Shown here: positions 46,258 to 55,721 of the stretch, one piece after another | How positions within the stretch are numbered: the first letter of the stretch is position 1 | Layout: each line of letters begins with the position of its first letter | Assembly (NCBI RefSeq): GCF_034932365.1 | Contig: NZ_JAYGHR010000016.1 | Location: forward strand, 1-64,000 | Direction of reading: 5' to 3' | Length of the DNA: 64,000 nucleotides | Origin: Capilliphycus robustus | GTDB taxonomy: Bacteria; Cyanobacteriota; Cyanobacteriia; Cyanobacteriales; Microcoleaceae | Made by a program: the position numbers and the translations under genes | The notes under the pieces: generated by a model | Told to the model about the DNA's origin: nothing | Database searches by the model: none | Seen by the model: the letters and a program-made list of their open reading frames with translations, nothing else

Positions 46258-46815
46258 ATGAAAATTTTTGATTTTTCTAATCGTTTCCAGCGAGCTACTC
46301 TAGTCGCTATCATCGCAGGAACTAGCCTGATGGCTGTACCAGAAATCACCAACGCAGGCGGTGGCCCCAGTCGTGAGGCAACTCAAAGCCAGGGACAGAC
46401 TCAAGCCGCAGCCGGAGATATCGTGGAAACTGCGACCAGTGCAGGTCAGTTCACCATTTTGGCAAAAGCGCTACAAGCCGCAGGTTTAGTGGATGTACTC
46501 AAAGGAGATGGGCCGTTTACCGTGTTTGCACCGACGGATGCAGCTTTTCAGGCTTTACCAGCAGGCACCTTAGAAGAACTACTCCGGCCTGAAAACAAAG
46601 ATAAATTAGCTGCTATTTTGACCTATCATGTTGTTCCGGGTCGAGTCACCTCAACTCAACTCCAATCAGGACAAGTGAAAACGGTTCAAGGAAGTTCAGT
46701 TACCGTCAACCTTGATTCCGGTGTGATGGTTGATGAAGCTAAAGTCATTAAAGCAGATGTTCCAGCCAGCAATGGTGTAATTCATGTGATTGATAAGGTG
46801 ATTTTACCCAAATAG
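46258..46815 (+). CDS. Secreted fasciclin (FAS1) domain protein
   Basis: The 185-residue protein has a signal peptide (RATLVAIIAGTSLMAVPEI, cleavage near TNAGG) and one FAS1 domain (~52-183). The domain shows GPFTVFAPTDAAFQALP, LTYHVVPGRV and ASNGVIHVIDKVI. It lacks a lipobox, so it should be free in the periplasm or exported. The open frame starts 33 nt upstream, but TTGGAG ending 5 nt before the ATG at 46258 decides the start. It has the same PENKDKL signature as the lipoprotein paralogue at 12809-13489. A promoter-like TTGACA and a hairpin terminator frame it. Confidence 0.92.
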   Translation: MKIFDFSNRFQRATLVAIIAGTSLMAVPEITNAGGGPSREATQSQGQTQAAAGDIVETATSAGQFTILAKALQAAGLVDVLKGDGPFTVFAPTDAAFQALPAGTLEELLRPENKDKLAAILTYHVVPGRVTSTQLQSGQVKTVQGSSVTVNLDSGVMVDEAKVIKADVPASNGVIHVIDKVILPK

Positions 46816-46848
46816 TTTGAGTTCAGATCAGAGGTGTAAAATCCGTTT

Positions 46849-46884
46849 AAAACCCCGTAAAGCTAGGAATAGCAACGGGGTTTT
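46849..46884 (+). terminator. Hairpin terminator after the fasciclin gene
   Basis: AAAACCCCGT (46849-46858) pairs with ACGGGGTTTT (46875-46884) with a 16-nt loop. A T run ends the stem, 34 bp after the stop. This is a good intrinsic terminator and works in both directions. Confidence 0.75.
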
Positions 46885-47278
46885 CTGATCACAGAAGAGC
46901 AAATCTTGTTCGACTCAATCCGAGTAGACCTCGCCACAATTGCGATCTGGAGTGCCGCTCTATTTGCTTTGGTAAATTTCGAGACAAAATTTGACGATAG
47001 CCCTCACAAATGATTTCTGAGAAATCCCCACACCGAATAAAACCTCTGAAACGATTTACCCTAGAGCCTTCTAAGAATAGATATTTTACAGAAACCCAAT
47101 CGAATTGCCATATCTGTCGTCTATTACTCAACAAGATAGCAACCGATTAAGTTATTAATAGGAGTAGGTTTTTTTGAGAACAGAATGTCAAGTCGATTCT
47201 GGGTGCGGAGATGACAGAAAAGAAACTTAAGTATTTGGTATCGAGTCTAAAACTGATGTAAGGGTAACGAGTGAGTCT
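46885..47278. other. Spacer with no gene I can support
   Basis: This ~390-bp spacer has one short open frame on the minus strand (81 codons, 46889-47134) without family similarity or a clear ribosome binding site. The plus-strand gene that follows must have its promoter here, but I cannot place it. Confidence 0.5.
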
Positions 47279-48496
47279 ATGAGTTTGAGTTTTTGCATGA
47301 TTGTGAAAAATGAAGAGCAGAACCTCTCGCGATGTCTCAAAAGTGTGAAAGATGTTGTTGATGAGATGGTAATACTGGATACAGGTTCAACGGACAGAAC
47401 TGCGGAAATAGCTCAAGAATGGGGAGCGCAAGTTTATTATTTTGAATGGTGTGATGACTTTGCGATCGCTCGTAATACAGCCTTAAAATATGTCACAGGA
47501 GATTGGATTTTAGTGCTTGATGCGGATGAAATCTTAGCCTCCACGATTGTCCCTCAAATCAAGCAAGCGATCACCCGAGACGATTATTTAGCGATTAATC
47601 TCGTCAGACAAGAAATAGGAGCCGCTCAATCTCCTTATTCCTTAGTGTCGCGACTGTTTAGAAATCATCCCAAAATTCAGTTTGATCGTCCCTATCATGC
47701 TCTGATTGATGATAGTGTGAGTCGGATTTTAAAACAGGAATGTCGCTGGAAAATCGGATCTTTGGCAGATGTAGCGATTTTACATGAAGGATATCAAGCT
47801 TCGGCGATCGCTCGACGCAATAAACAAAAAATTGCCAAGCAAGTGATGGAAGGCTATCTGGCGCAACATCCAAGTGATCCCTACGTGGCGAGTAAGTTGG
47901 GAGGGTTGTATGTGGAAATGGGAGAGATTTCTCCAGGGATTCAGTTGTTGACAAAAGGACTCAAGCAACTGAGTCTGTATTCAAAGCATCAGCAACTAGA
48001 ACCGAATGAAGCTTTACTGTATGAACTACACTATCATCTGGGAATTGCCCATCGGAAAAAACAAAATCTCACCGAAGCCAAACATCACTATCAAATTGCT
48101 CTAGACATAAATATTCTACCTCAACTCAAATTAGGTGCATACAATAATTTGGGCAATTTGTTAAAAGATACCGGACATTTGCAAGAAGCAAAAGCAGCTT
48201 ATGAAACCACGTTGCAAATTGATCCCAACTTCGTGCAAGGACACTATAACTTAGGGATGACTTTCCGAGCGATGGGAGAATATCCACAAGCGATCGCCGC
48301 TTATCAAAAGGCGATTATACTTGATCCCAACTATGCTGAAGCCTATCAAAATCTGGGCGTTGCGCTTTTGAGTGCAGGTAAAGTGCTGAGTGGTTTAGAA
48401 GCGTTGAAAACAGCGATCGCCCTCCATGAAAAGAGCGATCCCAGCGAAGCCAAACGCCTGCGTCAAACTCTACAGCAGATGGGATTTAAGTTGTAA
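47279..48496 (+). CDS. Family 2 glycosyltransferase with C-terminal TPR repeats
   Basis: The 405-residue protein begins with a GT2 domain (~1-170): SFCMIVKNEEQNLSRCLKSV, DEMVILDTGSTDRTAEIA and the DxD-type WILVLDADEIL. From ~190 on it has TPR units (HYHLGIAHRKKQNLTEAKHH, GAYNNLGNLLKDTGHLQEAK, GHYNLGMTFRAMGEYPQAIA, AYQNLGVALLSAGKVLSGLE). Such GT2-TPR proteins modify proteins or lipids with sugars; acceptor and donor are unknown. The SD is weak. The gene is followed by argC after a 177-bp spacer. It is the only GT2 enzyme of the window. Confidence 0.88.
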   Translation: MSLSFCMIVKNEEQNLSRCLKSVKDVVDEMVILDTGSTDRTAEIAQEWGAQVYYFEWCDDFAIARNTALKYVTGDWILVLDADEILASTIVPQIKQAITRDDYLAINLVRQEIGAAQSPYSLVSRLFRNHPKIQFDRPYHALIDDSVSRILKQECRWKIGSLADVAILHEGYQASAIARRNKQKIAKQVMEGYLAQHPSDPYVASKLGGLYVEMGEISPGIQLLTKGLKQLSLYSKHQQLEPNEALLYELHYHLGIAHRKKQNLTEAKHHYQIALDINILPQLKLGAYNNLGNLLKDTGHLQEAKAAYETTLQIDPNFVQGHYNLGMTFRAMGEYPQAIAAYQKAIILDPNYAEAYQNLGVALLSAGKVLSGLEALKTAIALHEKSDPSEAKRLRQTLQQMGFKL

Positions 48497-48673
48497 TCGC
48501 GCAGACGGGGTGACAAGCCGCTTGAGAGTCAGGCGGGGGTATCGCGCATCCTAAAAACCCTGTTAAAGCCTAAGTCCTACTGATTTAGGGTTCTGTTCCC
48601 CAAATGTCAACAGAATACGGCATCATATAACAGTTTGATATAGTTGTCTCACGTCACAGAGGAGTTATGAAAT

Positions 48674-49735
48674 ATGGGAGATGCAAAACGGGTATCGGTG
48701 GGTATAGTTGGGGCTTCCGGCTACGGTGGCGTGCAGCTTGTGCGATTATTACAAGATCATCCTAATGTGGAAATTGTCTATTTAGGGGGAGATAGCAGCG
48801 CAGGAAAGCCTTTTTATACGTTGTATCCTCATTTAAGTCACTGCATTGATTTGATGATTGAGCCGATTGACATTGATAAAATAGCATCTCAATGTCAGGT
48901 GGTGTTTTTATCTCTGCCGAATGGCTTGGCGTGTAAAATGGCACCTCAACTGTTGGAGAAAGGATGCAAAGTTCTTGATCTTTCCGCAGACTATCGATTT
49001 TTTAATCTGGAAACCTATAAAAAATGGTACGGTAGCGAACGAGAGGATAAAGCGATCGCTTCGACAGCCGTTTATGGTTTACCTGAACTTTATCGCGATC
49101 GCATTTCTCAAGCCCAACTCATCGGTTGTCCAGGTTGTTATGTGACGGCGAGTTTATTGGCATTATCTCCTTTATTAAAGCAGGGATTAATTGCAACCGA
49201 TAGTGCGATTGTTGATGCTAAATCTGGAACTTCTGGCGGCGGACGTCAGGCGAAAACGAATCTTTTACACGCAGAAGCCGATAATGCAATTTCAGCTTAT
49301 GGCGTAGCCGGACATCACCGCCATACCCCAGAAATTGAACAAATTTGTAGTGATCTTGCCGGACATGATGTTAAAGTTCAGTTTACCCCTCATTTAATCC
49401 CGATGGCGCGTGGAATTTTAGCAACAGTTTATGCAACGCTGCGAGATCCGGGATTAGTACGGGAAGATTTAATTACTATCTATACCGCTTTTTATCGGAA
49501 TGCTCCTTGGGTGAAAGTGTTACCCGGTGGAACTTATCCTCAAACGAAATGGGCGTGCGGAACCAATCTTTGTTATCTGGGTGTGGAAGTTGATCAACGG
49601 ACAAATCGAGTGATCGTCATGTCGGTGATTGATAATTTAATTAAAGGTCAAGCCGGACAAGGTGTACAATGTCTCAATTTAATGATGGGTTGGGATGAAA
49701 TGTTAGGACTGCCCAAATTGAGTTTTTATCCTTAA
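48674..49735 (+). CDS. argC: N-acetyl-gamma-glutamyl-phosphate reductase
   Basis: The 353-residue protein catalyses the third step of arginine synthesis, the NADPH-dependent reduction of N-acetylglutamyl phosphate. It has the nucleotide-binding GIVGASGYGGVQLVRLL, the catalytic Cys in IGCPGCYVTAS, and SGTSGGGRQAKTNLLHAEAD with VAGHHRHTPEIEQ. Length and motifs are typical. The GAGG of AGAGGAG lies upstream of ATG 48674. No other arg genes are nearby. The LysM peptidase gene follows after 17 bp, so the two may be co-transcribed. Confidence 0.95.
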   Translation: MGDAKRVSVGIVGASGYGGVQLVRLLQDHPNVEIVYLGGDSSAGKPFYTLYPHLSHCIDLMIEPIDIDKIASQCQVVFLSLPNGLACKMAPQLLEKGCKVLDLSADYRFFNLETYKKWYGSEREDKAIASTAVYGLPELYRDRISQAQLIGCPGCYVTASLLALSPLLKQGLIATDSAIVDAKSGTSGGGRQAKTNLLHAEADNAISAYGVAGHHRHTPEIEQICSDLAGHDVKVQFTPHLIPMARGILATVYATLRDPGLVREDLITIYTAFYRNAPWVKVLPGGTYPQTKWACGTNLCYLGVEVDQRTNRVIVMSVIDNLIKGQAGQGVQCLNLMMGWDEMLGLPKLSFYP

Positions 49736-49752
49736 TTGGTGTATCTTTATTT

Positions 49753-50787
49753 TTGATCACTCACTCAACCGTTACTGCAATTTCCCTCAAACAATTAACC
49801 GTTTATAACCGTTTACTCCAAGCGGGAGAGATCTGTAGAGACCCGCGTTTGCTGGTCTCTGCTGTATTGAGGCTCAAAGCTGATATGTTGGTTTTCTATC
49901 TATTGGGATTGATCATGCCCTTAGCGGGTCTTATACTAACCCCTGCTGACTCTGCCGAGGCTAACGACTTATTTATCCGAGACGATACTCAGGATAACAA
50001 TATCTGTCCGCCTGGGGTTCTGTCTCGTTTAAAACGTCATCGCATTCAGTCGGGTGAAACTTTAGAAAGCATTGCCCGTCAATACAACCTGATTCCGGCG
50101 ACTCTACTGGGGATCAATCCGATTTTGCGATCGCAACAGATCCCCGTCGGACAGGAAATTGTTATTCCCCCCTACAATGGGATTCGTGTGGAAATTCCCG
50201 CCGGAAGCACCTTACAGGAGATTGCTCAAGCTTACAATGCTCAGGCGGATGTGATTTTTGAAGCGAATGGCTGTCAACCTCAACCCCAGGTGGTGTTTAT
50301 TCCGGGGGTGAACTGGACTCCGGGTGGCCCGGTTGCTCCGGCGATCTCTGTTTTGTCGGGTTATCCCCTACCGACAACCGCTTCGGTACAAATGGGTTAC
50401 GGTTGGCAACTCCATCCTACTATGGGTCGGGTGGTTTTTCATAGCGGGGTCGATTTGAATGCGAATATTGGTACGCCTGTGCTAGCCGTTGGTGAGGGTG
50501 TGGTTGCCTTTGCTGGATCAAGAAGCGGTTATGGTAATTTAGTGGTGGTGAATCATCAATCGGGGAAACAAACCCGTTATGCTCATTTATCTGAGATTTC
50601 GGTTCAAACGGGTCAGAAAGTTTCATCAGGAGAAACACTCGGAAAGGTGGGTATGAGTGGAGAACCCGATAGCGATCAACCTCATCTGCATTTTGAAATT
50701 CGTTATAACTCAGAATTGGGTTGGGTGGCTGAAGATCCGAACCCCTATTTTTCCACCGCCACAACCCCAAATATCAGTTATCAGTGA
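49753..50787 (+). CDS. LysM and M23 peptidase domain protein
   Basis: The protein has two LysM domains (~96-140, HRIQSGETLESIARQYNLIP; ~150-190, IPAGSTLQEIAQAYNAQADV) and a C-terminal M23 endopeptidase domain (~225-335). The zinc motifs are FHSGVDLNANIGTPV and LHFEIR, with GYGNLVVVNHQSGK between. It should bind and cut or regulate cutting of peptidoglycan, in cell division or remodelling. The open frame starts at a TTG at 49753, but Met45 at 49885 begins a signal-like segment (VFYLLGLIMPLAGLIL) and may be the real start. Neither has a good ribosome binding site. It ends at a palindromic terminator shared with a convergent RTX gene. Confidence 0.86.
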   Translation: MITHSTVTAISLKQLTVYNRLLQAGEICRDPRLLVSAVLRLKADMLVFYLLGLIMPLAGLILTPADSAEANDLFIRDDTQDNNICPPGVLSRLKRHRIQSGETLESIARQYNLIPATLLGINPILRSQQIPVGQEIVIPPYNGIRVEIPAGSTLQEIAQAYNAQADVIFEANGCQPQPQVVFIPGVNWTPGGPVAPAISVLSGYPLPTTASVQMGYGWQLHPTMGRVVFHSGVDLNANIGTPVLAVGEGVVAFAGSRSGYGNLVVVNHQSGKQTRYAHLSEISVQTGQKVSSGETLGKVGMSGEPDSDQPHLHFEIRYNSELGWVAEDPNPYFSTATTPNISYQ

Positions 50788-50792
50788 ACCAG

Positions 50793-50818
50793 TAGGGGTA
50801 ATTGATCAATTACCCCTA
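50793..50818. terminator. Perfect 26-bp palindrome between convergent genes
   Basis: TAGGGGTAATTGA (50793-50805) and TCAATTACCCCTA (50806-50818) are exact reverse complements. The palindrome lies between the stops of the LysM/M23 gene (50787) and the RTX gene (50826), so it probably terminates both transcripts. Confidence 0.65.
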
Positions 50819-50825
50819 ACCGTCA

Positions 50826-51596
50826 CTAAAAGAAGTTGAAATAGTCAGCATTCAGATCAAGGGCAGAATTTCCTTCGACGACGGCGATCAGTTCTTTTGA
50901 ACCATCAAAATCTTCAAAAATGATTGCGGTTCCTTCCGGTAAATTCACAGAACTCGGGGTTTCTAAGTCCTGAGAATTAACTAACTCATAAGATGTCGCA
51001 TTCCCGACTAATTGAATGGTATCTTCTTGAGAATTGAAATCTTGAATTAATGTATAACCTTTACCGCGACCACTCACGCCTGTTAGGGTATCCTCGCCGC
51101 GATCGCCTAATATTAAATCGCTGCCTGTACCGCCTGTAAGTTGATCATTACCTTGACCGCCATAGACTTGATCATCACCGCGATCGCCATAAACGATATC
51201 GTCATCTGAATTGCCATATAAAATATCAACACCTGCTCCACCATAGACGGTATCAATACCCCGATCTCCGAATATTGTATCATCTCCAGAGTCTCCAATC
51301 AAGATATCATTATTTTGACCTGCAAATAGCAAATCATCCCCAAATTCTCCATTGAGGAAGTCATCGCCACTAAAACTCGATAGGGTGTCATTTCCCCGAC
51401 GACCATATATGACATCATTATCGGTTGTACCGAGTATTTCATCGGCTCGAGATGTACCTTCTTGGGTAGGAGGGGGCGTTAATAATAACACATTGATTTG
51501 ATCGCCATTGTTCCGCAGAGCAAAAGTATCCGCATCTGCTCCTCCTAAAAGGCTATCAATTTCTTCGGTAAAAATTTCGGGCGTTTGATTTGACAT
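50826..51596 (-). CDS. Small RTX calcium-binding protein, secreted
   Basis: The 256-residue protein is mostly RTX nonapeptide repeats (~60-165; GDDTIFGDRGIDTVYGGAG, GNDQLTGGTGSD). A tail follows with LIQDFNSQEDTIQLVG, like the C-terminal part of other RTX exporter substrates, and ends in ALDLNADYFNFF. There is no signal peptide, fitting type I secretion. Calcium binding folds the beta-roll outside the cell. A function beyond calcium binding cannot be read. The IQDFNSQEDTIQL segment resembles the truncated RTX remnant at 10013-10246 and the tail of the giant protein. Confidence 0.9.
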   Translation of the reverse strand: MSNQTPEIFTEEIDSLLGGADADTFALRNNGDQINVLLLTPPPTQEGTSRADEILGTTDNDVIYGRRGNDTLSSFSGDDFLNGEFGDDLLFAGQNNDILIGDSGDDTIFGDRGIDTVYGGAGVDILYGNSDDDIVYGDRGDDQVYGGQGNDQLTGGTGSDLILGDRGEDTLTGVSGRGKGYTLIQDFNSQEDTIQLVGNATSYELVNSQDLETPSSVNLPEGTAIIFEDFDGSKELIAVVEGNSALDLNADYFNFF

Positions 51597-51768
51597 GAGG
51601 CTTTAAGGGTATACAGCTAGAATGTTTGTTCAGTTCTGTTGATCGAACTTCAGGATTGTTTTTAACACGTTTTTTAGAGTTTGTTTGATAAAAAAATTAT
51701 AAAATTTATCAACCTGTTGATTTGATCAAAGTCTCTCGATTGTCTGTTGGGGAATTTTTTTGCTAATT

Positions 51769-52896
51769 TTAACGGATTTCGTTGCTTGCTGCTTGTAATA
51801 CCTCTAGGGTAGCCGCTTCAAAAACCCATTCTAAATTTCTCGTATTGATGGCTTTGATCAAGATGATATCTTCTGGTGATAAACTGGGAAGGTTAATCTG
51901 AGTAGACCAAGAGAAGGTCTGATCCGCAGAAGAATTCTGCTCGGGTTTTACTTGTTTAATGAATTCACCATTGATTGAGATTAAAATCGCTTCGATTTGA
52001 CTATTGGGGTTAATTTCTGATACCCATCCCCGGATGTGAAGTTCTCCTTCGGTGGTTAAATGAATCTGTTCTAAACGTCCGAAAGGATGATGACTAAAGT
52101 TTAATTGATTAAAATCGGGAAGCGGAGATTTTGCGACAATATATAAATCCTGATAGCGACAAATGCCTTGAGGAATGCGTTCACAAATGGCTTTCCCTTC
52201 ACTCATATTTTGAACGGTTTGACGCACAAATTCTTCCCCGACGTAAGAGGTGCCGTATTCCTTCACATCAAGAGAGTGACTTTCGCTTTGGGGGATAAAT
52301 AATATTTCATCTGATTTGATTTTTGACTCGGGCGGTAATAAATCTCGATCATGAACACTAAACAGCAAGATTCCCTCGGAAGAAATTAAGTGATAAAGTT
52401 TTTGCATCCAGAGGGTAAAGGTTTGTTCAGGGAGATGACTAAAAAATGAACAAGCTAAGATACAATCAAATTGTTGATTAACTGAATATTCAGCCGGACT
52501 AGCTGTTGAAACAATCCCGTTGACTCCAAACTGTTCTTGTTGAAACTTGACTGCATCCCGATAAATATCTGAGATCCAAACATTTTGAGGCGGTATTTCT
52601 TGAATCAAAAATCGGGTAAAACGTCCGTAGCCACTGGCAAAATCTAAAAAAGAGTTGAGGCGATTAAAACTGTGAAATTTCCACTGCACCACCTGACGAA
52701 CTGCATCAAAAATTCGCCGACCATTAAAATAATATCTAATCCGAGCTTTTTCAGGGATTTTATGATTTTCTAAAGCAAACAAATACATCTCATCCTGTTC
52801 AGAGATCAGGGAGTTAAACTCAAGGGGGAATGGGGCTTGATCTTGGATGAAGGCTTGCAGAGGGGGATGAAGTTGATTAAAATCATTAGAGATCAT
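51769..52896 (-). CDS. SAM-dependent methyltransferase with C-terminal beta-domain
   Basis: The 375-residue protein has a methyltransferase core (~85-205): SFLDFASGYGRFTRFLIQEI (motif I), VWISDIYRDA (motif II), FDCILACSFFSHLPEQT and ISSEGILLFSVHDRD. The C-terminal ~110 residues (HIRGWVSEINPNSQIEAILI and onward) look like a beta-sandwich domain, often seen in sugar- or glycan-related methyltransferases. The substrate is unknown. It is separated from the RTX gene by a 172-bp AT-rich spacer. A 214-bp spacer to DUF3110 has no supported gene. Confidence 0.82.
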   Translation of the reverse strand: MISNDFNQLHPPLQAFIQDQAPFPLEFNSLISEQDEMYLFALENHKIPEKARIRYYFNGRRIFDAVRQVVQWKFHSFNRLNSFLDFASGYGRFTRFLIQEIPPQNVWISDIYRDAVKFQQEQFGVNGIVSTASPAEYSVNQQFDCILACSFFSHLPEQTFTLWMQKLYHLISSEGILLFSVHDRDLLPPESKIKSDEILFIPQSESHSLDVKEYGTSYVGEEFVRQTVQNMSEGKAICERIPQGICRYQDLYIVAKSPLPDFNQLNFSHHPFGRLEQIHLTTEGELHIRGWVSEINPNSQIEAILISINGEFIKQVKPEQNSSADQTFSWSTQINLPSLSPEDIILIKAINTRNLEWVFEAATLEVLQAASNEIR

Positions 52897-53110
52897 CTGA
52901 AATTTTGTACCAACAGAAGAAAAATGTTAAAGTCAATCCTCAAAAAATTAATCTTGGGGGTTCCGAACGTTAATTATACTCCGGGGTTAACACCGATTAA
53001 ATTGAAACCGCTCCCCAATAATGATATTGTATGGTGAGGTTGATTGCTCGTGAGCTAGCGGGCATCAGAACAGTATCAAAAAAGAGTTGTTATCAAACGG
53101 TCGGGAAGCT

Positions 53111-53515
53111 ATGCGCGTATACGTACTACTGTTTAATGCAGGAACAGAGAACGAAGGAATTCATACCATCCAGATGGGCGATCGTAACACGGTGCTAATG
53201 TTTGAGGAAGAGGAGGATGCTACCCGCTTCGGTATCCTACTAGAAGCCCAAGATTTTCCGACTCCCAGTGTCGAAGCCATTGAGGATGAAGAAATTAAGG
53301 AGTTTTGTCGCAGTGTCAACTACGACTGGCAATTAGTTCGCTCAGGTGAGTTGGCCGTCCCCCCTGAGAATAACGTAGAACAGACGGAATGGCAACCCGA
53401 GTCAAATATCGATGAAAAGCCCTCTGAAAAGCCCTCTGAAAAGCCCGAGTCAGACACCGAATATTCTCAGGATGAACTTGACATGATTCGTCGTCGATTA
53501 GAAGGGTTATTATAA
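53111..53515 (+). CDS. DUF3110 family protein
   Basis: The 134-residue protein has the DUF3110 domain (RVYVLLFNAGTENEGIHTIQ; VLMFEEEEDATRFGILLEAQ; YDWQLVRSGELAVPPENN), a family nearly restricted to cyanobacteria and plastid lineages. No function is known to me. The middle has a Lys-Pro-Ser-Glu repeat encoded by tandem 12-bp units (about 53413-53447). The final LDMIRRRLEGLL is a conserved-looking short helix. The frame begins at a TTG at 53087; the ATG at 53111 with GGGA 6 nt upstream is used. murQ follows in the same direction. Confidence 0.87.
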   Translation: MRVYVLLFNAGTENEGIHTIQMGDRNTVLMFEEEEDATRFGILLEAQDFPTPSVEAIEDEEIKEFCRSVNYDWQLVRSGELAVPPENNVEQTEWQPESNIDEKPSEKPSEKPESDTEYSQDELDMIRRRLEGLL

Positions 53516-53599
53516 GAGATTGGGACGAGATTGTGATTCAATCAAAACACTGAAGAAAAACTGCTCTGTTAAAAATTTAAAGGTTTGAAAGGCGATTAT

Positions 53600-54520
53600 A
53601 TGAATGATTGGGAGACGCGAGGACATCTTTTAACTGAACAAATTAATGCCAATAGTCACAACTTAGATCAGTTGAGTTCTCTGGAGTTGGTAGACTTATT
53701 TAATCGAGAAGATATCCAGACTTTACTGGCGATCGCTCATTCCCGTGAAGGTCTAGCCCAAGCCATTGACATCATAGCAGAAGCGATGGGTCACGGTGGA
53801 CGCTTATTTTATGTCGGAGCGGGGACTAGCGGGCGTTTAGGCGTGTTAGATGCGGCTGAATGTCCGCCCACCTTCTGCACGCCTCCCGAGTTGGTACAGG
53901 GCATTATCGCTGGGGGTGCAGCCGCTTTGCTGCGGAGTTCAGAAGACTTAGAAGATCGAAGCGAAGATGGTAAACAGGCGATCGCTTATCGAGAAATTAC
54001 CGATCTTGATGTTGTTGTTGGAATTACAGCAGGGGGGACAACTCCCTATGTTCATGGGGCGTTAGAAGCGGCGCGTCAGCGAGGGGCGAAAACGATTTTT
54101 ATCGCTTGTGTTCCCCAAGAACAGGTGAAAATTGAGGTTGATGTAGATATTCGTTTGTTGGTGGGGGCGGAAATTCTCGCAGGTTCAACTCGCTTAAAAG
54201 CGGGAACGGTGACAAAAATGGCGCTGAATATTCTCTCAACAGGCGTGATGGTTAAGTTGGGGAAAGTCTATGGAAACCGTATGATTGATGTAGCAGTAAC
54301 GAACCAGAAATTACGCGATCGCGCTTTAAGAATTATCGGAGATTTAACCGGAATTAATCGAACGGAAGCGGGGGAATTATTAGATAAAAGTGGTAAGTCG
54401 GTTAAATTGGCTTTGTTGATGCACTGGACGGGTTTAGAAGCAGAAGACGGGGAAAAGTTGTTAACAAAATTTAAGGGAAATTTGCGAGAAGCGGTATTAA
54501 GTTGTAAGCCCGGATCATGA
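53600..54520 (+). CDS. murQ: N-acetylmuramic acid 6-phosphate etherase
   Basis: The 306-residue protein is an SIS-domain enzyme that cleaves the lactyl ether of MurNAc-6-phosphate in cell-wall recycling. Motifs include GRLFYVGAGTSGRLGVLDAA, ECPPTFCTPPELVQGI, VVGITAGGTTPYVHGA, EILAGSTRLKAGTVTKMALN and KVYGNRMIDV. The start at Met6 of the open frame (53600) has an AAAGG 9 nt upstream and is preferred to the TTG at 53585. It is followed by the DNA methyltransferase gene with a 24-bp gap on the same strand. Confidence 0.95.
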   Translation: MNDWETRGHLLTEQINANSHNLDQLSSLELVDLFNREDIQTLLAIAHSREGLAQAIDIIAEAMGHGGRLFYVGAGTSGRLGVLDAAECPPTFCTPPELVQGIIAGGAAALLRSSEDLEDRSEDGKQAIAYREITDLDVVVGITAGGTTPYVHGALEAARQRGAKTIFIACVPQEQVKIEVDVDIRLLVGAEILAGSTRLKAGTVTKMALNILSTGVMVKLGKVYGNRMIDVAVTNQKLRDRALRIIGDLTGINRTEAGELLDKSGKSVKLALLMHWTGLEAEDGEKLLTKFKGNLREAVLSCKPGS

Positions 54521-54544
54521 TTTTAACGGTTGGGGAGAAGAGTA

Positions 54545-55702
54545 TTGAAGGCGATTGAATTATTTGCGGGTATTGGTGGCTTTCGCTTGGGAATGGAAGC
54601 GGCTAATATTGAAACGGTTTGGGCGAATGATAGCAGTGAATTGAGTTGTCGAGTTTATCAAAGTAATTTTGGTGAAAGTTCGATTGTCTTAGGAGATATT
54701 ACCCAAATTGATTGTTCAGACATTCCTCAACATGATCTTCTCACGGCTGGGTTTCCCTGTCAACCGTTCAGTCCTGCGGGAAAAAAACAGGGAATTCGAG
54801 ATCAAGTTCGAGGAACATTATTTGAACGAATTGTTGAAATTATCGCCAGTAAACAACCCCAATATTTTTTACTGGAAAATGTCAAACGAATTTTAACAAT
54901 GGAACAAGGCTATCATTTTCGGGTGATTTTAAAAGCCTTGGCTTCCTTAGATTATTTGATTGAATGGCGACTGATTAATCCTCTAAATTTTGGGATTCCT
55001 CAAAATCGCGATCGGGTGTTTATTATTGGAACAAAATCGACAACAAATAATCCTTTTCCGAATCTTGAAAACTCCCTAATTCTATTCACTCAAAACGATT
55101 GTGATGCTTTAGAAATGGGGGTTGAAAGGTTAGAAAAATGTCTTCAACCGATTGTTTTGGAACAACAAACTAAAAATAATAACTGGGGAATTGCTTACCA
55201 AAATCAAATCTATACTCAACAAATTCCTCCTTTGTATCACCAAAAACCCCCAAACAAACTCAAAGATATTCTTCAAGATGAACGAGAGATAGATATTCAG
55301 TTTTATTTTACCGCAGATACCCGAGAAAGAATCAAAAAAAGTACATCAGTTCATCGATATTGTAATGGAGTTGAGATTTTGTATAATCAGGATGGAGGCG
55401 CCCGTTTAGGGTATACAATTTTTGGAGTTAATGGGATAGCCTCTACTTTGACTGCATCGACATCTAGACATTATGAACGGTATCAGGTGGGAAATCAATT
55501 TCGACGGTTGACGAATATAGAGTATGCGAGATTAATGGGATTTCCTGATGATTGGTGTAGAGTGGCTAGAGTTTATGATCAATATAGGTTGTATGGAAAC
55601 GCTGTAGTTCCAGTTTGTGTAGAATGGATTTGTCAAAGAATGGGTCAGCAAAATATTCAGTTAAACTCTAAAATAGGGGAACAACTCAAGCTACCCATTT
55701 AA
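54545..55702 (+). CDS. DNA (cytosine-5)-methyltransferase, type II
   Basis: The 385-residue protein has C5-methyltransferase motifs in order: I (ELFAGIGGFRLGMEAAN), IV with the catalytic Cys (TAGFPCQPFSPAGKKQG), VI (YFLLENVKRI), VIII (FGIPQNRDRVFIIGT), a target-recognition region (~200-310) and IX/X (RLTNIEYARLMGFPDDW; LYGNAVVP). It transfers a methyl group from SAM to cytosine C5, protecting against the restriction enzyme encoded just downstream. The recognition sequence cannot be read from the protein. The GGAG 7 nt before a TTG at 54545 supports this start over the TTG at 54530. It may be transcribed from murQ. Confidence 0.92.
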   Translation: MKAIELFAGIGGFRLGMEAANIETVWANDSSELSCRVYQSNFGESSIVLGDITQIDCSDIPQHDLLTAGFPCQPFSPAGKKQGIRDQVRGTLFERIVEIIASKQPQYFLLENVKRILTMEQGYHFRVILKALASLDYLIEWRLINPLNFGIPQNRDRVFIIGTKSTTNNPFPNLENSLILFTQNDCDALEMGVERLEKCLQPIVLEQQTKNNNWGIAYQNQIYTQQIPPLYHQKPPNKLKDILQDEREIDIQFYFTADTRERIKKSTSVHRYCNGVEILYNQDGGARLGYTIFGVNGIASTLTASTSRHYERYQVGNQFRRLTNIEYARLMGFPDDWCRVARVYDQYRLYGNAVVPVCVEWICQRMGQQNIQLNSKIGEQLKLPI

Positions 55703-55721
55703 TTTTTTGACTAATACAATT

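Noticed and set aside
46889..47134. Minus-strand open frame of 81 codons in a spacer
   Set aside because: No ribosome binding site or recognisable motif; kept only as a spacer note.
52837..53037. Plus-strand open frame of 66 codons
   Set aside because: Its first part lies antisense inside the methyltransferase gene and no motif is visible.
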